Shown piece by piece: positions 1 through 9,339 of a DNA stretch of 64,000 nt. Both the position numbers and the translations under genes were made by a program. The DNA is taken from NCBI GenBank assembly GCA_900752905.1, contig CAADWX010000022.1, positions 20,770-84,769 of the forward strand, read 5' to 3'. Source of the stretch: Bacilli bacterium. GTDB lineage: Bacteria > Bacillota_I > Bacilli_A > RF39 > UBA660. The notes beneath the pieces are model-generated. The model saw only the letters and a list, made by a program, of their open reading frames with translations. It was not told where the DNA came from and made no database searches. Each line of letters opens with the position of its first letter. Within the stretch, counting starts at the first letter, position 1.

Positions 1-81
1 ACTGGTGAAGCTGTTACAATTCCTGCAAGAACTGTTGTTACAATTAAAGCTGGTTCTAAATTAAAAGAAGCTTTAAATTAA
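1..81 (+). CDS. hup: HU family DNA-binding protein, C-terminal fragment
   Basis: Only the last 26 codons are in the window, followed by TAA. The residues TGEAVTIPARTVVTIKAGSK are the typical C-terminal arm and last helix of HU, the histone-like protein that bends and compacts the nucleoid. The start lies outside the window. A hairpin terminator follows directly, so HU ends its transcript here. The family call rests on the well conserved tail alone. Confidence 0.85.
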   Translation, partial: TGEAVTIPARTVVTIKAGSKLKEALN

Positions 82-89
82 TTGAAATT

Positions 90-114
90 AAAACTGTTAT
101 ATTATAACAGTTTT
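90..114 (+). terminator. Rho-independent terminator of hup
   Basis: A perfect inverted repeat, AAAACTGTTAT / ATAACAGTTTT, whose 3' arm supplies the T-rich tail, lies 9 bases after the HU stop codon. Confidence 0.8.
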
Positions 115-116
115 AT

Positions 117-145
117 TTGTATATTTATAAAAAAAGTGCTATAAT
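117..145 (+). promoter_or_regulatory. SigA-type promoter for the coiled-coil/cca pair
   Basis: TTGTAT (117-122), a 17-nt spacer and TATAAT (140-145) preceded by TGC, so it also has an extended -10. It sits between the HU terminator and the gene starting at 183. Confidence 0.6.
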
Positions 146-182
146 ATTCTTCCATTTTATTTTTGAAAGGAATAGTATTATT

Positions 183-995
183 ATGTTTAATATAGAAATT
201 TTAAATTTATTATTAGATTTGGATTTAGAACAATTAAAAAAAATAAGAGAAAAAATAGAAAAAAATAAATGTTTAAAAAAAATTCAAAGAAAAAATAATC
301 AATTATATAATTCAATATTAAAAAATAATATTGAATTAAATAATTTAAAAAGTACTGTTGATTTTATAATTACAAATTATAGTAGTAAGACTACGTTTAA
401 ACAATTATTTGAAAAATTACTAGAACTTAATATAAAAAATTTTATTTTAACAACTCAAGACTGTATTAATACGGTTTATTATATAAGTGCTAAAACACAA
501 TCTATATATACAGATGGAACAATAGAATATGGAATATACAATAAAAAATATCAGGAACTTGAAAATTATACTCAAAAAATTGTTGATTCTAACTATGTTA
601 TTATTATGAATAAAGAAAATCCACTTGAAAATATAATAAAAGTTTCAAATATTAATATTGCATTAAAAAAAATACCATCAAAAGATGAACTAAATATTTT
701 ATCGCATGATAAACAAAAACTTAGCGATAATACAAAAAATGTAAATGAAATTTTAAATATACTTGAGATAAAAGATAAAACAATTAAATTAGAAAATTTG
801 ATTATTAATATGCTTAAGAGAAATGTATTAAATAGTGAAAGAAAAGAAGAATTAAAAAAAGAACTTGCTAGTTTATATAACATTATAAAAATATCTAAAA
901 ATATAGAAATAGAACTAGAAAATAAAATAATAAAAAATGGTATGAGTGATGAAATATTAAAAGATATTTTAGTTAAAAGAAAAGTTAAGGAATGA
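183..995 (+). CDS. Hypothetical coiled-coil protein
   Basis: A 270-residue Lys/Glu/Asn-rich protein I do not recognise. The start at 183 is preferred over an in-frame upstream start at 117 because it has a GAAAGGA Shine-Dalgarno and lies downstream of the predicted promoter. Residues about 15-60 and 200-260 read as charged helices with heptad-like spacing. There is no signal peptide or membrane segment. The middle (about 80-140, with 'TDGTIEYGIY') looks like a small globular domain. The next gene begins 6 bases after its stop, so it is probably co-transcribed with the nucleotidyltransferase, but nothing shown defines its role. Confidence 0.6.
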   Translation: MFNIEILNLLLDLDLEQLKKIREKIEKNKCLKKIQRKNNQLYNSILKNNIELNNLKSTVDFIITNYSSKTTFKQLFEKLLELNIKNFILTTQDCINTVYYISAKTQSIYTDGTIEYGIYNKKYQELENYTQKIVDSNYVIIMNKENPLENIIKVSNINIALKKIPSKDELNILSHDKQKLSDNTKNVNEILNILEIKDKTIKLENLIINMLKRNVLNSERKEELKKELASLYNIIKISKNIEIELENKIIKNGMSDEILKDILVKRKVKE

Positions 996-1001
996 TGAGA
1001 A

Positions 1002-1655
1002 TTGTATGAATCTGCTATACAAGTATTAAAAATAATAAATTCAAATAAGTATGAAGCATATATTGTAGGAGGCTTTGCTAGAGACTTATATTTAAATAAA
1101 ACAAGTGATGATATTGATATATGTACAAATGCTAAATATGAGGAATTAATTAATTTATTCCCTGATATGATTAATAAAGGATTTGGAAGTTATATATTAA
1201 AATATAAAGGTTTTATATTTGAAGTGACTACATATAGACGTGAATTAGAGTATATGAATAATAGATATCCAAAAGTAGAATTTATAAATGATGTAAAAGA
1301 AGATTTAAAAAGAAGAGATTTTACAATTAATACACTTATGATAGATAAAACTGAAAAATTTATTGACTTAATGAATGCAAGAGATGATATTGAAAATAAA
1401 ATAATAAAGTGCGTAGGTAATACAGATATAAAGATTAAAGAAGATTCTCTTAGAATAATAAGAGCTCTTAGGTTTTCTAGTGATTTAGATTTTAAACTTG
1501 ATGATGAATTAATTTTTTCAATAGAAAAATATAAAAGTAATTTAAAGAATATATCAAGTAAGAGAATAGAAAAAGAAATAAGTAAAGTTAAAAAAATAGA
1601 TAAATTTAATAATTTAATTAGTTATTTTAAAATAAATAATTATTTAAAAAAATGA
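1002..1655 (+). CDS. cca: Short CCA-adding enzyme / poly(A) polymerase head-domain protein
   Basis: A 217-residue class II nucleotidyltransferase. The head motif VGGFARD (22-28), the metal-binding DDIDI (36-40), RRDFTIN (104-110) and the ED..LRIIRALRF block (147-158) are all present, so the catalytic core of tRNA CCA-addition enzymes looks intact. A short RNA-binding segment (ISSKRIEKEISKV) follows and the protein then stops. Family members are usually 370-450 residues, so the body and tail domains that hold tRNA are missing. The start is TTG, with AAGG about 12 bases upstream and no ATG nearby. The 3' end overlaps the convergent spoVB gene by 16 bases. It could be a minimal functional enzyme or a truncated relic. 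Confidence 0.7.
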   Translation: MYESAIQVLKIINSNKYEAYIVGGFARDLYLNKTSDDIDICTNAKYEELINLFPDMINKGFGSYILKYKGFIFEVTTYRRELEYMNNRYPKVEFINDVKEDLKRRDFTINTLMIDKTEKFIDLMNARDDIENKIIKCVGNTDIKIKEDSLRIIRALRFSSDLDFKLDDELIFSIEKYKSNLKNISSKRIEKEISKVKKIDKFNNLISYFKINNYLKK

Positions 1656-2932
1656 TTAAGTTTAAATAAATTATAAAATGTAACTAGTATCATACTTATA
1701 ATTATGCTTATAATAAGTCCCCAAAGTCCAATATGAAAATATGAAAATATAAATAGTGCAGCGCATCTTGCTATAGTACCTATAAGAGTTGAATACATTG
1801 ATTCTTTAGCTTTACCAATTGCTTGAAGTGATGCAGAAAGAGGAGATTGTATATATTGTAATAAACAAAATGGAGCGAGTGTTTTTAAATAAAGAACTCC
1901 TTTTTTTGTACCATAAATTGTGTTAAGTAAAAATTCTGGAAATAATTCTACTATTATAGTGAATATTATTCCTATAAATAGTGATACAAATATAGCTTGA
2001 TACATCTTTGTTCTAGCGTATTTTTTATTATTATTAACATAATTTTTACTTACTATTGGAATTAATGCTTGAGATATAGCCATTGTAAAAAATGAAGGAA
2101 TCAAAAGAAGAGGAAGTACATAACCACTAATAATGCCATATTCACTAACAATAAAATTATTAGAATAACCTATATGAAGTAATATTGATGTAAGTATTAT
2201 AGGTTCTAAAAAGTATCCTAAATTACCAATTAATCTATTTCCAGTAGTTGGAATTCCAATATTTAATACTTCTTTAATTCCTGTTTTATCAATCTTAAAA
2301 TCTTCTTTTGTTATATGTACATTTTTAGGCAAAAATAAATATAAAATTATTATAGATGAAATTTCACTTAATATATTTGATAAAATAGCAATTGCTATAG
2401 CGAACTCTATTCCTATTTTTATAAAAATAGGTAAAGTTATGAAAAGAAAAATAAGTCTTATTATATCTTCAAGAACATTAGAAAAAACATGTGGAAACAT
2501 TCTTTCTTTACCAAAAAAATATCCTCTTATTATAGATGAAATACTAATAAAAGGAAGTACAAATGCTATAGATAAAACACCTAGATAAGTATCTGGTTCA
2601 TGTAACATATTATAAGATATAAATTTAGCTGAGAAAAGAACAAATATAAAAAGTATTGTATTAATAAAAATGGAAATTGGGATAACAGATATAAGTATGT
2701 TTTTTCCTCTTTGCCTTTCTTCAGAAACTAATTTTGAAATAGCTATTGGAAATCCAAGTTGACATATAGAAATTAAAGCCATAAATGTAGGCATAATAAG
2801 CATATATTTTCCAATACCTTCATCACCTAAATACCTTGTTGTAATTATTTTTATGATAAGTCCTAATATTTTTGTTAATGCTCCTCCTATAATAAGTATT
2901 AAAGTTGACCTTATAAATTTGCTTTTTTTCAT
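1640..2932 (-). CDS. spoVB: Stage V sporulation protein B / MOP-family flippase
   Basis: A 430-residue integral membrane protein of the polysaccharide-transport (MATE/MOP) family with about 12-14 hydrophobic segments. The N-terminus (TLILIIGGALTKILGLI ... YLGDEGIGKYMLIMPTF) resembles SpoVB, which is needed for spore cortex synthesis and is thought to move lipid-linked precursors. The ATG is preceded by GGAG. Gene order supports the call: in Bacillus, spoVB lies beside comN and secDF, and here those two genes follow divergently. A vegetative lipid II or polysaccharide flippase is the alternative. Confidence 0.75.
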   Translation of the reverse strand: MKKSKFIRSTLILIIGGALTKILGLIIKIITTRYLGDEGIGKYMLIMPTFMALISICQLGFPIAISKLVSEERQRGKNILISVIPISIFINTILFIFVLFSAKFISYNMLHEPDTYLGVLSIAFVLPFISISSIIRGYFFGKERMFPHVFSNVLEDIIRLIFLFITLPIFIKIGIEFAIAIAILSNILSEISSIIILYLFLPKNVHITKEDFKIDKTGIKEVLNIGIPTTGNRLIGNLGYFLEPIILTSILLHIGYSNNFIVSEYGIISGYVLPLLLIPSFFTMAISQALIPIVSKNYVNNNKKYARTKMYQAIFVSLFIGIIFTIIVELFPEFLLNTIYGTKKGVLYLKTLAPFCLLQYIQSPLSASLQAIGKAKESMYSTLIGTIARCAALFIFSYFHIGLWGLIISIIISMILVTFYNLFKLNHFFK

Positions 2933-2962
2933 ATTTTTCTCCTTAAAAACTTTAAAAAATTC

Positions 2963-2979
2963 ATAATATCATATATAAT
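2963..2979. promoter_or_regulatory. Divergent -10 elements between spoVB and comN
   Basis: TATAAT at 2974-2979 on the + strand has a weak TTTAAA 17 bases upstream and would serve comN-secDF. On the - strand TGATATTAT (2971 down to 2963) is an extended -10 facing spoVB. Both are motif matches only. Confidence 0.4.
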
Positions 2980-3024
2980 GTATATGAATATCTGTTTTAA
3001 ATTATTAAAGAATATGGTGATAAT

Positions 3025-3294
3025 ATGGATTTAGAATTTGGTACATTAGAAGAGCTTTATAAAAGGTTAAAACCTGCTTTGTTAACTAAAAAAAATGAAC
3101 TAAAAAGAAGTGGGATAGAATATATAAAAGAAGAAGATATATGGAATTATTTAACTAAAGTAAAGTGGGCAAATTCAAAAAATTTATTATTATATCAAAT
3201 GGTAAATGATATACTAAATGTTCCTAATATTCGAATAGAAAAATATGTAAAAGATAAAATGAGTATAAGAAATAGAAATATATACTTTGAGTAA
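3025..3294 (+). CDS. comN: ComN-like post-transcriptional regulator family protein
   Basis: An 89-residue soluble basic/acidic protein. It resembles the small ComN (YrzD) family of Bacillota, which in Bacillus acts post-transcriptionally on comE competence mRNA. The WNYL..KW segment (about 45-55) and the C-terminal helix fit the family. The strongest support is position: it sits between spoVB and secDF as in Bacillus. The start has GGTGAT 5 bases upstream. The target in this organism is unknown. Confidence 0.7.
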   Translation: MDLEFGTLEELYKRLKPALLTKKNELKRSGIEYIKEEDIWNYLTKVKWANSKNLLLYQMVNDILNVPNIRIEKYVKDKMSIRNRNIYFE

Positions 3295-3306
3295 AGGATG
3301 GGATTT

Positions 3307-5511
3307 ATGAAAAATAAAGTTAGTTTTAAAGTTCTAATTAAATATATAATTATAATGATATTTATATTAGCTATAAGTGGATTTGGTTTTTATAAGGTAT
3401 TTAATTCACTTAATTATGGTTTAGATTTAAAAGGTGGATTTGAAATTTTATATAAAGTTGATAGTATTGATGGAAGTGATGTTACTGAGGATATGGTAAC
3501 AAATACTTACAAAACTATATCAAAAAGAATAGATGGTTTAGGATTAACTGAACCTAATATAGAAATTGAAGGAACAGATAGAATTAGAATACAACTTGCT
3601 GGAGTAAAAGATTCAGATTCTGCAAGAAGTACTTTAAGTCAAGTAGCAAATTTAACATTTAGAGACACAAAAGATAATTTAATAATGAATAGTGATGTAT
3701 TAGAAGCAGGAGGAGCTTATTATCAATATGATAATTTAAAGCATACTGTTGTTCTTAAAATAAAAGATATAGACAAATTCTTTAAAGAAACAGAAAAAAT
3801 AAGAACAAGTGATAATCCAGTAATGGTTATATGGCTTGATTATAGTTATATGAAAGATTCATATACAAAGGATAAAGAAAAATGTGGTACAAGTGAATCA
3901 CATTGCTTATCTGCAGCAACAATAAGTACTCAATTAACAGGTCAATATGTTACAATAACTGGTAATTTTACTGAAGATGAAGCTAAAGAATTAGTAAATC
4001 AAATAAATTCTGGTAGTTTACCAACAAAATTAACTGAAATTTCTTCTAAAACAGTTACAGCCTCTTTTGGAGGAAATTCTTTAAATAAAACTCTTATTGC
4101 AGGCGCTATAGGATTATTACTTGTTGTAGTATTTATGATATCAACTTATAGAGTATCAGGACTTGTAGCGTCAGTTAGCCTTATTCTTTATACATTTATA
4201 TCATTCTTTATATTCTGGCTAGTAGGTGGTACACTAACTCTTCCAGGTATAGCAGCAATGTTACTTGGTATTGGTATGGCAGTAGATTCAAATATAATTA
4301 ATTTTACAAGAATAAAAGATGAATTAAAAAATGGTGTTTCATTAAAAGAAGCAAATGAAAAAGGTAATAAAAATTCAATTGGTACAATTATAGATGCTAA
4401 CGTAACAACACTTATTGTAGCAGTTATTCTATTTATATTTGGTGAAAGTAGTATAAAAGGATTTGCTACAATGCTTATGATAAGTATATTTGCTACTATG
4501 TTTATAATGGTTATATTAACTAGAATTTTATTGAATAAAATAGTAAAAACAGGATACTTTGATAATAAAACAAAAGCATTTATTGGAGCAAAAAACAGTT
4601 TACACATTGTAGAAAAAGCTAAAAAGTTTGATTTTGTAAAAAATAATAAATTTTATTTGATGATAGTTGGTTTAATATTAGTATTAGGATTTGTATCAAT
4701 ATACTTTAAAGGATTTAAATTAAGCGTTGAATTTAAAGGTGGTACATCAATAAGTATAAATTCAGAAAATAAAATAAATGTATCTGATGTAAAACAAGAA
4801 ATTGAATCTATGGGTTATACTGTTTATGATGAAGAAATAATTAGTGATAATCAAATTGATTTAAAAGTAAATGAAAGTATATTAGAAAGTGAAATCGTAA
4901 ATACACAAGAAAAGTTAGTAGATAAATTTGATGCTAGTGTTGATATAAATACAGTATCAAATATCGTAAAAAGAGAATTAATTAAAAATGCAATAAAATC
5001 AGTTGTTATAGCTATAATTGGAATTATTATTTATATATCATTACGTTTATCATTCTCATTTGCAATAAGTGCGATTATTGCTTTAGTACATGATGTATTA
5101 ATAACAGTAATAGTATTTAGTATATTTAAACTTGAGGTTTCAACTTTATTTATAGCAGCTATTTTGTCTATTATTGGATATTCAATAAATGATACTATAG
5201 TTACATTTGATAGAATTAAAGAAGTAAAAAATAATAAAAAGAATATAAAGAAAAAAGAAGAGTTAAAAGAAGTAATAAATGATAGTATAAAATCTACATT
5301 AACACGTAATATTTTAACTTCTATTACGACTTTAATTCCAATAATTTGTTTAATTATATTTGGTTCACATGAAATATTTAACTTTAATATAGCTATGTTA
5401 GCAGGTTTAATTGCTGGTTCTTGTTCTTCTCTTTTCTTAGCAACCACTATATATTATTTACTTGAAAAGAAAAATGTAGGTAAATCAAAAAAGAAAAAAT
5501 GGTATGAATAA
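3307..5511 (+). CDS. secDF: Fused protein-export membrane protein SecDF
   Basis: A 734-residue fusion of SecD and SecF, the proton-motive-force-driven accessory of the SecYEG translocon. The SecD half begins with a membrane helix followed by GLDLKGG, then the P1 periplasmic domain and a membrane block (about 260-400). The SecF half starts near residue 450 with a new helix, VEFKGGTS, and a second five-helix block containing SINDTIVTFDRIKE. The ATG at 3307 is chosen over the ATG at 3298 because AAAGGA ends 8 bases before 3307 and abuts 3298. It directly follows comN and is probably co-transcribed. Confidence 0.92.
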   Translation: MKNKVSFKVLIKYIIIMIFILAISGFGFYKVFNSLNYGLDLKGGFEILYKVDSIDGSDVTEDMVTNTYKTISKRIDGLGLTEPNIEIEGTDRIRIQLAGVKDSDSARSTLSQVANLTFRDTKDNLIMNSDVLEAGGAYYQYDNLKHTVVLKIKDIDKFFKETEKIRTSDNPVMVIWLDYSYMKDSYTKDKEKCGTSESHCLSAATISTQLTGQYVTITGNFTEDEAKELVNQINSGSLPTKLTEISSKTVTASFGGNSLNKTLIAGAIGLLLVVVFMISTYRVSGLVASVSLILYTFISFFIFWLVGGTLTLPGIAAMLLGIGMAVDSNIINFTRIKDELKNGVSLKEANEKGNKNSIGTIIDANVTTLIVAVILFIFGESSIKGFATMLMISIFATMFIMVILTRILLNKIVKTGYFDNKTKAFIGAKNSLHIVEKAKKFDFVKNNKFYLMIVGLILVLGFVSIYFKGFKLSVEFKGGTSISINSENKINVSDVKQEIESMGYTVYDEEIISDNQIDLKVNESILESEIVNTQEKLVDKFDASVDINTVSNIVKRELIKNAIKSVVIAIIGIIIYISLRLSFSFAISAIIALVHDVLITVIVFSIFKLEVSTLFIAAILSIIGYSINDTIVTFDRIKEVKNNKKNIKKKEELKEVINDSIKSTLTRNILTSITTLIPIICLIIFGSHEIFNFNIAMLAGLIAGSCSSLFLATTIYYLLEKKNVGKSKKKKWYE

Positions 5512-5541
5512 TAAATTAAAAGATTAGGAAGTGATATCTTA

Positions 5542-7707
5542 ATGCAAGAAGTAACTTTTGAAACTTTATTTGATAAAGTAAAAACAGAAATAACTGATGA
5601 AGAAAATTTAAATTTAATAAAAAAAGCATATGAATATGCTTCATCTAAACATGAGGGTGTTAAAAGACTAACAGGGGAAGATTATATTAATCATCCTCTA
5701 AATGTCGCTTACATAATAACAAACAATGATTTTGATGCTTCAACTATATGTGCTGCACTTCTTCATGATGTAATGGAAGATTGTGATGTAACTTACGATG
5801 AATTGAAAAATGAATTTGGTGATGAGGTAGCGCGTTTAGTAGATGGTGTAACTAAAATTAATAAAATAAATTTTGATACAAAAGATAAGGCTGATGTAGC
5901 AAATAAAAGAAAAATTTTAGTAGCGCTTTGTGAAGATGTTAGAGTAATAATAATAAAACTAGCAGATAGACTTCATAATATGAGAACATTATGGATTCAT
6001 CCAAGAGAAAAGCAAAAAGAAAAAGCACAAGAAACGCTAGATATTTTAACACCTATATCTCATAGATTAGGTATGAGTAAAATAACTAGTGAACTAGAAG
6101 ATTTATGTCTTAGATATTTAAAACCAGAAACATATTTTAGTATCGTAGAAAAATTAAATGAATCTAAAGCAGTAAGAGATCAAGTAATAAATGAAATGAT
6201 GGATAGAATCATTAATTTATTAAAAGAAAATGGTATAAATGCTGAAATAAAAGGTAGATCTAAAAGTATATATAGTATTTATAAAAAACTTGCTAAAGGT
6301 AGAAAATGGAATGATATATATGATTTTTTGGCGCTTCGTGTATTTGTAAATACGGAACAAGAATGTTATCAAGCATTAGGAATAATTCATTCTAAATATA
6401 GACCTATACCTAAAAGAGTAAAAGATTATATAGCAAGTCCTAAAACAAATATGTATCAATCTCTTCATACAACTGTATTTGGAATAGATGGACATCTTTT
6501 TGAAATACAAATTAGAACATATGAAATGGATGAAGTAGCAGAACGTGGTATTGCAGCTCACTTTGCATATAAAGAAAGCGCAACAGGTCAAGGCAAAGCA
6601 GAATTTAAAAATCAAATGGAACAAAAACTTCAAGTATTTAGAAATATACTCGAATTAAATAATGAAGCTCAAACAGATGAAGAATTTGTTCATAATGTAA
6701 CAGAAGATTTATTTAAAGATACTATTTATGTATTTACTCCAAAAGGAGATGTACTTGAACTATCAAAAGGTTCAACTCCAATAGATTTTGCATACAAAGT
6801 TCATAGTCAAGTTGGAGATAAAATGGTGGGTGCTACAGTTAATGGTTCTATAGTACCTCTTGATTATAAATTAAAAGATAATGATATAGTAAGCATTAGA
6901 ACTAATCAAAATTCACCAGGTCCAAGTAGAGAATGGTTACAACTTTGTAATACAGCTCAAGCTAAAAATAAAATAAAAGCATTTTTCAATAGAATTGATA
7001 AAGATGAATATTTAAAAAATGGTGAAGAAATATTAAAAGAAGAATTAAAAAGAAGAAAGATTGCATTATCTGATTTTTATAAAGATGATGTGATAGGAAA
7101 AGCATTAGAAGAATATAAATATAATAATATAGAGGAATTATATGTAAATATAGGAAATGGTAAATTAAATCCTGGAGTAGTTATTAATATAGCTATGGAA
7201 GGAAATACTACAAAAGAGGAATTAATACTAAAAAGGACTCAAAACAATAATCAAGAAATAAATACATCTATTAAAAATGAAATAATAGTAAATGGTGTTG
7301 ATGAAATTAAAGCTAATGTAGCAAGTTGTTGTAAACCTATACCTGGAGATCCTGTAATTGGTTATATAACAAAAGGTTCTGGTATAACTGTTCATAGAAC
7401 AATTTGTCCAAATGTTAAAGATTTAGAAGAAAGATTAATAAACGTAAGATGGAATGAAAATATTACTAAAAAATACCCATCAGAAATTATTGTATATGCA
7501 TTAAAACAAGATGATATATTAATAAAAATAATATCTAAGACATCAAATAGTGAAACTATTATTCAAAAGGTTAATACAATATATGAAAATGATGGTATGA
7601 ATATAGAATTAACAGTTTTAACACCAAATATAGAAAAATTAAATAAACTTTTAAATGATATTAGAAGTATAAAAGAAGTAACAAATGTAGAAAGAGTAAT
7701 TAGATGA
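5542..7707 (+). CDS. rel: Bifunctional (p)ppGpp synthetase/hydrolase Rel
   Basis: A 721-residue long RSH protein controlling the stringent response. The N-terminal HD hydrolase has HPLNVA (51-56) and HDVMED (75-80). The synthetase region has GRSKSIYSIYKK and a PKRVKDYIASPK stretch, i.e. the R-x-K-D form associated with bifunctional enzymes. A TGS domain (about 395-455), a Cys-Cys zinc-finger-like motif (VASCCKPIPGDP) and a C-terminal ACT domain complete the usual order. The start has AGGAAGTGAT upstream. The last 4 bases overlap dtd, indicating translational coupling. Confidence 0.95.
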   Translation: MQEVTFETLFDKVKTEITDEENLNLIKKAYEYASSKHEGVKRLTGEDYINHPLNVAYIITNNDFDASTICAALLHDVMEDCDVTYDELKNEFGDEVARLVDGVTKINKINFDTKDKADVANKRKILVALCEDVRVIIIKLADRLHNMRTLWIHPREKQKEKAQETLDILTPISHRLGMSKITSELEDLCLRYLKPETYFSIVEKLNESKAVRDQVINEMMDRIINLLKENGINAEIKGRSKSIYSIYKKLAKGRKWNDIYDFLALRVFVNTEQECYQALGIIHSKYRPIPKRVKDYIASPKTNMYQSLHTTVFGIDGHLFEIQIRTYEMDEVAERGIAAHFAYKESATGQGKAEFKNQMEQKLQVFRNILELNNEAQTDEEFVHNVTEDLFKDTIYVFTPKGDVLELSKGSTPIDFAYKVHSQVGDKMVGATVNGSIVPLDYKLKDNDIVSIRTNQNSPGPSREWLQLCNTAQAKNKIKAFFNRIDKDEYLKNGEEILKEELKRRKIALSDFYKDDVIGKALEEYKYNNIEELYVNIGNGKLNPGVVINIAMEGNTTKEELILKRTQNNNQEINTSIKNEIIVNGVDEIKANVASCCKPIPGDPVIGYITKGSGITVHRTICPNVKDLEERLINVRWNENITKKYPSEIIVYALKQDDILIKIISKTSNSETIIQKVNTIYENDGMNIELTVLTPNIEKLNKLLNDIRSIKEVTNVERVIR

Positions 7708-8141
7708 AAATTTTAGTACAAAGAAGTTTAGAATCTAGTGTTAGTGTAAATAATAAAACTGTAGGTAAGATAGATAAAGGAATGGTTATATTTGTTGGTT
7801 TTTCTAAAACTGATGGAAGTAGTCAAATAGAGTACCTTATAAATAAAATACTTAATTTAAGAATATTCGATGATGAAAATGGTATTATGAATAAAAGTAT
7901 ACTAGATGTAAATGGTAAAATACTTAGTATTTCTCAATTTACTCTATATGCTGATACAAGAAAAGGTAATAGACCAAGTTATATTAATTCAATGAATCAT
8001 ATAGATGCAGAAAAATTATATAATGAGTTTAATCAAAAATTAAGTAAATATATAACCGTTGAAACAGGAATATTTAGAAGTGATATGAGGGTAAATATTA
8101 CAAATGATGGCCCTATAACAATCATTCTAGAGAGGAATTAA
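7704..8141 (+). CDS. dtd: D-aminoacyl-tRNA deacylase
   Basis: 145 residues, full length for DTD, which hydrolyses D-aminoacyl-tRNAs and glycyl-tRNA(Ala) as translational proofreading. The signatures SQFTLYAD and NDGPITI (for the usual NxGPVT) form the active site at the dimer interface. Its ATGA overlap with rel is the arrangement seen in many Bacillota. No unusual residues seen. Confidence 0.95.
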   Translation: MKILVQRSLESSVSVNNKTVGKIDKGMVIFVGFSKTDGSSQIEYLINKILNLRIFDDENGIMNKSILDVNGKILSISQFTLYADTRKGNRPSYINSMNHIDAEKLYNEFNQKLSKYITVETGIFRSDMRVNITNDGPITIILERN

Positions 8142-8143
8142 TT

Positions 8144-9226
8144 ATGTCAAAAAATAAATTAGATTATAAATTGTTAAATATTTGTATACTAGCTTTAATA
8201 GTATATTTAGTATATCAGACTGGTAATTTATGGATAGGAGTAATAGGAAGACTTACTGATTTATTATTCCCTATATTTTTAGCATTCGTAATAGCATATG
8301 CTTTATATCCATTTTTAAATTTTATGATGAATCATAAAATACCTAAAGCTTTAGGGGTAATGATAATAATTGTTATAATAGTTGGAGTAATAGCAATTAT
8401 GGGGATTACTTTAGCGCCTATGTTATTTAATCAATTAAATAGTTTATTCAATGGAATAATGGCATTTGTAAAGCAATTAAGTGTAGATTTTGATTTTGAA
8501 ATAGGTTCTATTCAAACATCATTATCTGAAGTATTTAATAATATAATTACATCTGTAGGAAAATATGTATCAAATAGTGCAGTAAATTTAATTAATATTT
8601 CACTTTCTGTTATTTCAAAGTCTTTAATCTGCTTTGCAGTAATGATTTATTTCTTAGTAGATATGGATAAAATAAGAGAAGAATTTAAAACATTTTTGAG
8701 ATTAAAATCAAATAAAGTTTATTCATTTATAAGAGAACTTGATCATGAAATGAGAAGTTACTTAAGTGGACTTATAAGAGTAATGATTATATCTTTTTTT
8801 GAATATGGTATATGCTATAAAATAATAGGACATCCAAATGCAATATTATTAGGATTTTTGGCTTGTATTTCTGGGTTAATTCCATATTTTGGTGGAATAA
8901 TGACAAATATAGTAGCAGCAATTACAGCGTTTGTTGTAAGCCCAGCATTATTTATAAGAACTGTTATTACTTTTGCTGTATTATCTGCTGTGGATAGTTA
9001 TGTAATAAATCCACTTGTATATGGTAAGACAAATGATGTTCATCCATTAATTGTAATAATATCAATATTTATAGGTGGTTCACTATTTGGAGTAATTGGA
9101 ATAATGGCATCATTCCCACTAGCTGTAGCATGTATAACTTCTTATAAATTTTTTAAAGATGATGTTATGAAAAAGTTTGAAGAAATGAAATCAAATAGTA
9201 AAAAAGAAAAAAATAAAGAAAATTAA
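8144..9226 (+). CDS. AI-2E family transporter
   Basis: A 360-residue membrane protein of the AI-2E/YdiK/PerM family. Three N-terminal helices are followed by a soluble/amphipathic stretch (about 100-150) and a C-terminal helical block with the family-typical GLIPYFGG and a DSYVINPLVYG segment. The family's substrates are mostly unknown; Na+/H+ antiport and autoinducer export have been reported for members. It begins 2 bases after dtd with GAGAGGA as Shine-Dalgarno and closes the rel operon at a terminator. Confidence 0.85.
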   Translation: MSKNKLDYKLLNICILALIVYLVYQTGNLWIGVIGRLTDLLFPIFLAFVIAYALYPFLNFMMNHKIPKALGVMIIIVIIVGVIAIMGITLAPMLFNQLNSLFNGIMAFVKQLSVDFDFEIGSIQTSLSEVFNNIITSVGKYVSNSAVNLINISLSVISKSLICFAVMIYFLVDMDKIREEFKTFLRLKSNKVYSFIRELDHEMRSYLSGLIRVMIISFFEYGICYKIIGHPNAILLGFLACISGLIPYFGGIMTNIVAAITAFVVSPALFIRTVITFAVLSAVDSYVINPLVYGKTNDVHPLIVIISIFIGGSLFGVIGIMASFPLAVACITSYKFFKDDVMKKFEEMKSNSKKEKNKEN

Positions 9227-9246
9227 AAGTCATTATGACTTTTTTT
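9225..9246 (+). terminator. Terminator of the rel-dtd-permease operon
   Basis: AAAAGTCAT / ATGACTTTT stem followed by more T residues; it starts within the stop codon of the permease. Confidence 0.75.
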
Positions 9247-9339
9247 AATAATATTTTCTTATTAAATGTAAAAAAAATATTTGAAAAACTTAATAATTGT
9301 GATAAAATTAAAAAGATTGAAAGAGGAAGTGTATATAAT

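Noticed and set aside
593..883. Reverse-strand open frame, and similar ones at 4188-4607, 5031-5447, 53297-53590 and others
   Set aside because: They lie wholly within strong coding genes on the other strand and have low-complexity hydrophobic composition typical of AT-rich antisense shadows.
9235..9339. N-terminal extension of pyruvate kinase
   Set aside because: It overlaps the preceding terminator, lacks a ribosome site, and the conserved N-terminus KKTKIICSIGP begins at 9340 behind AGAGGAAGT.
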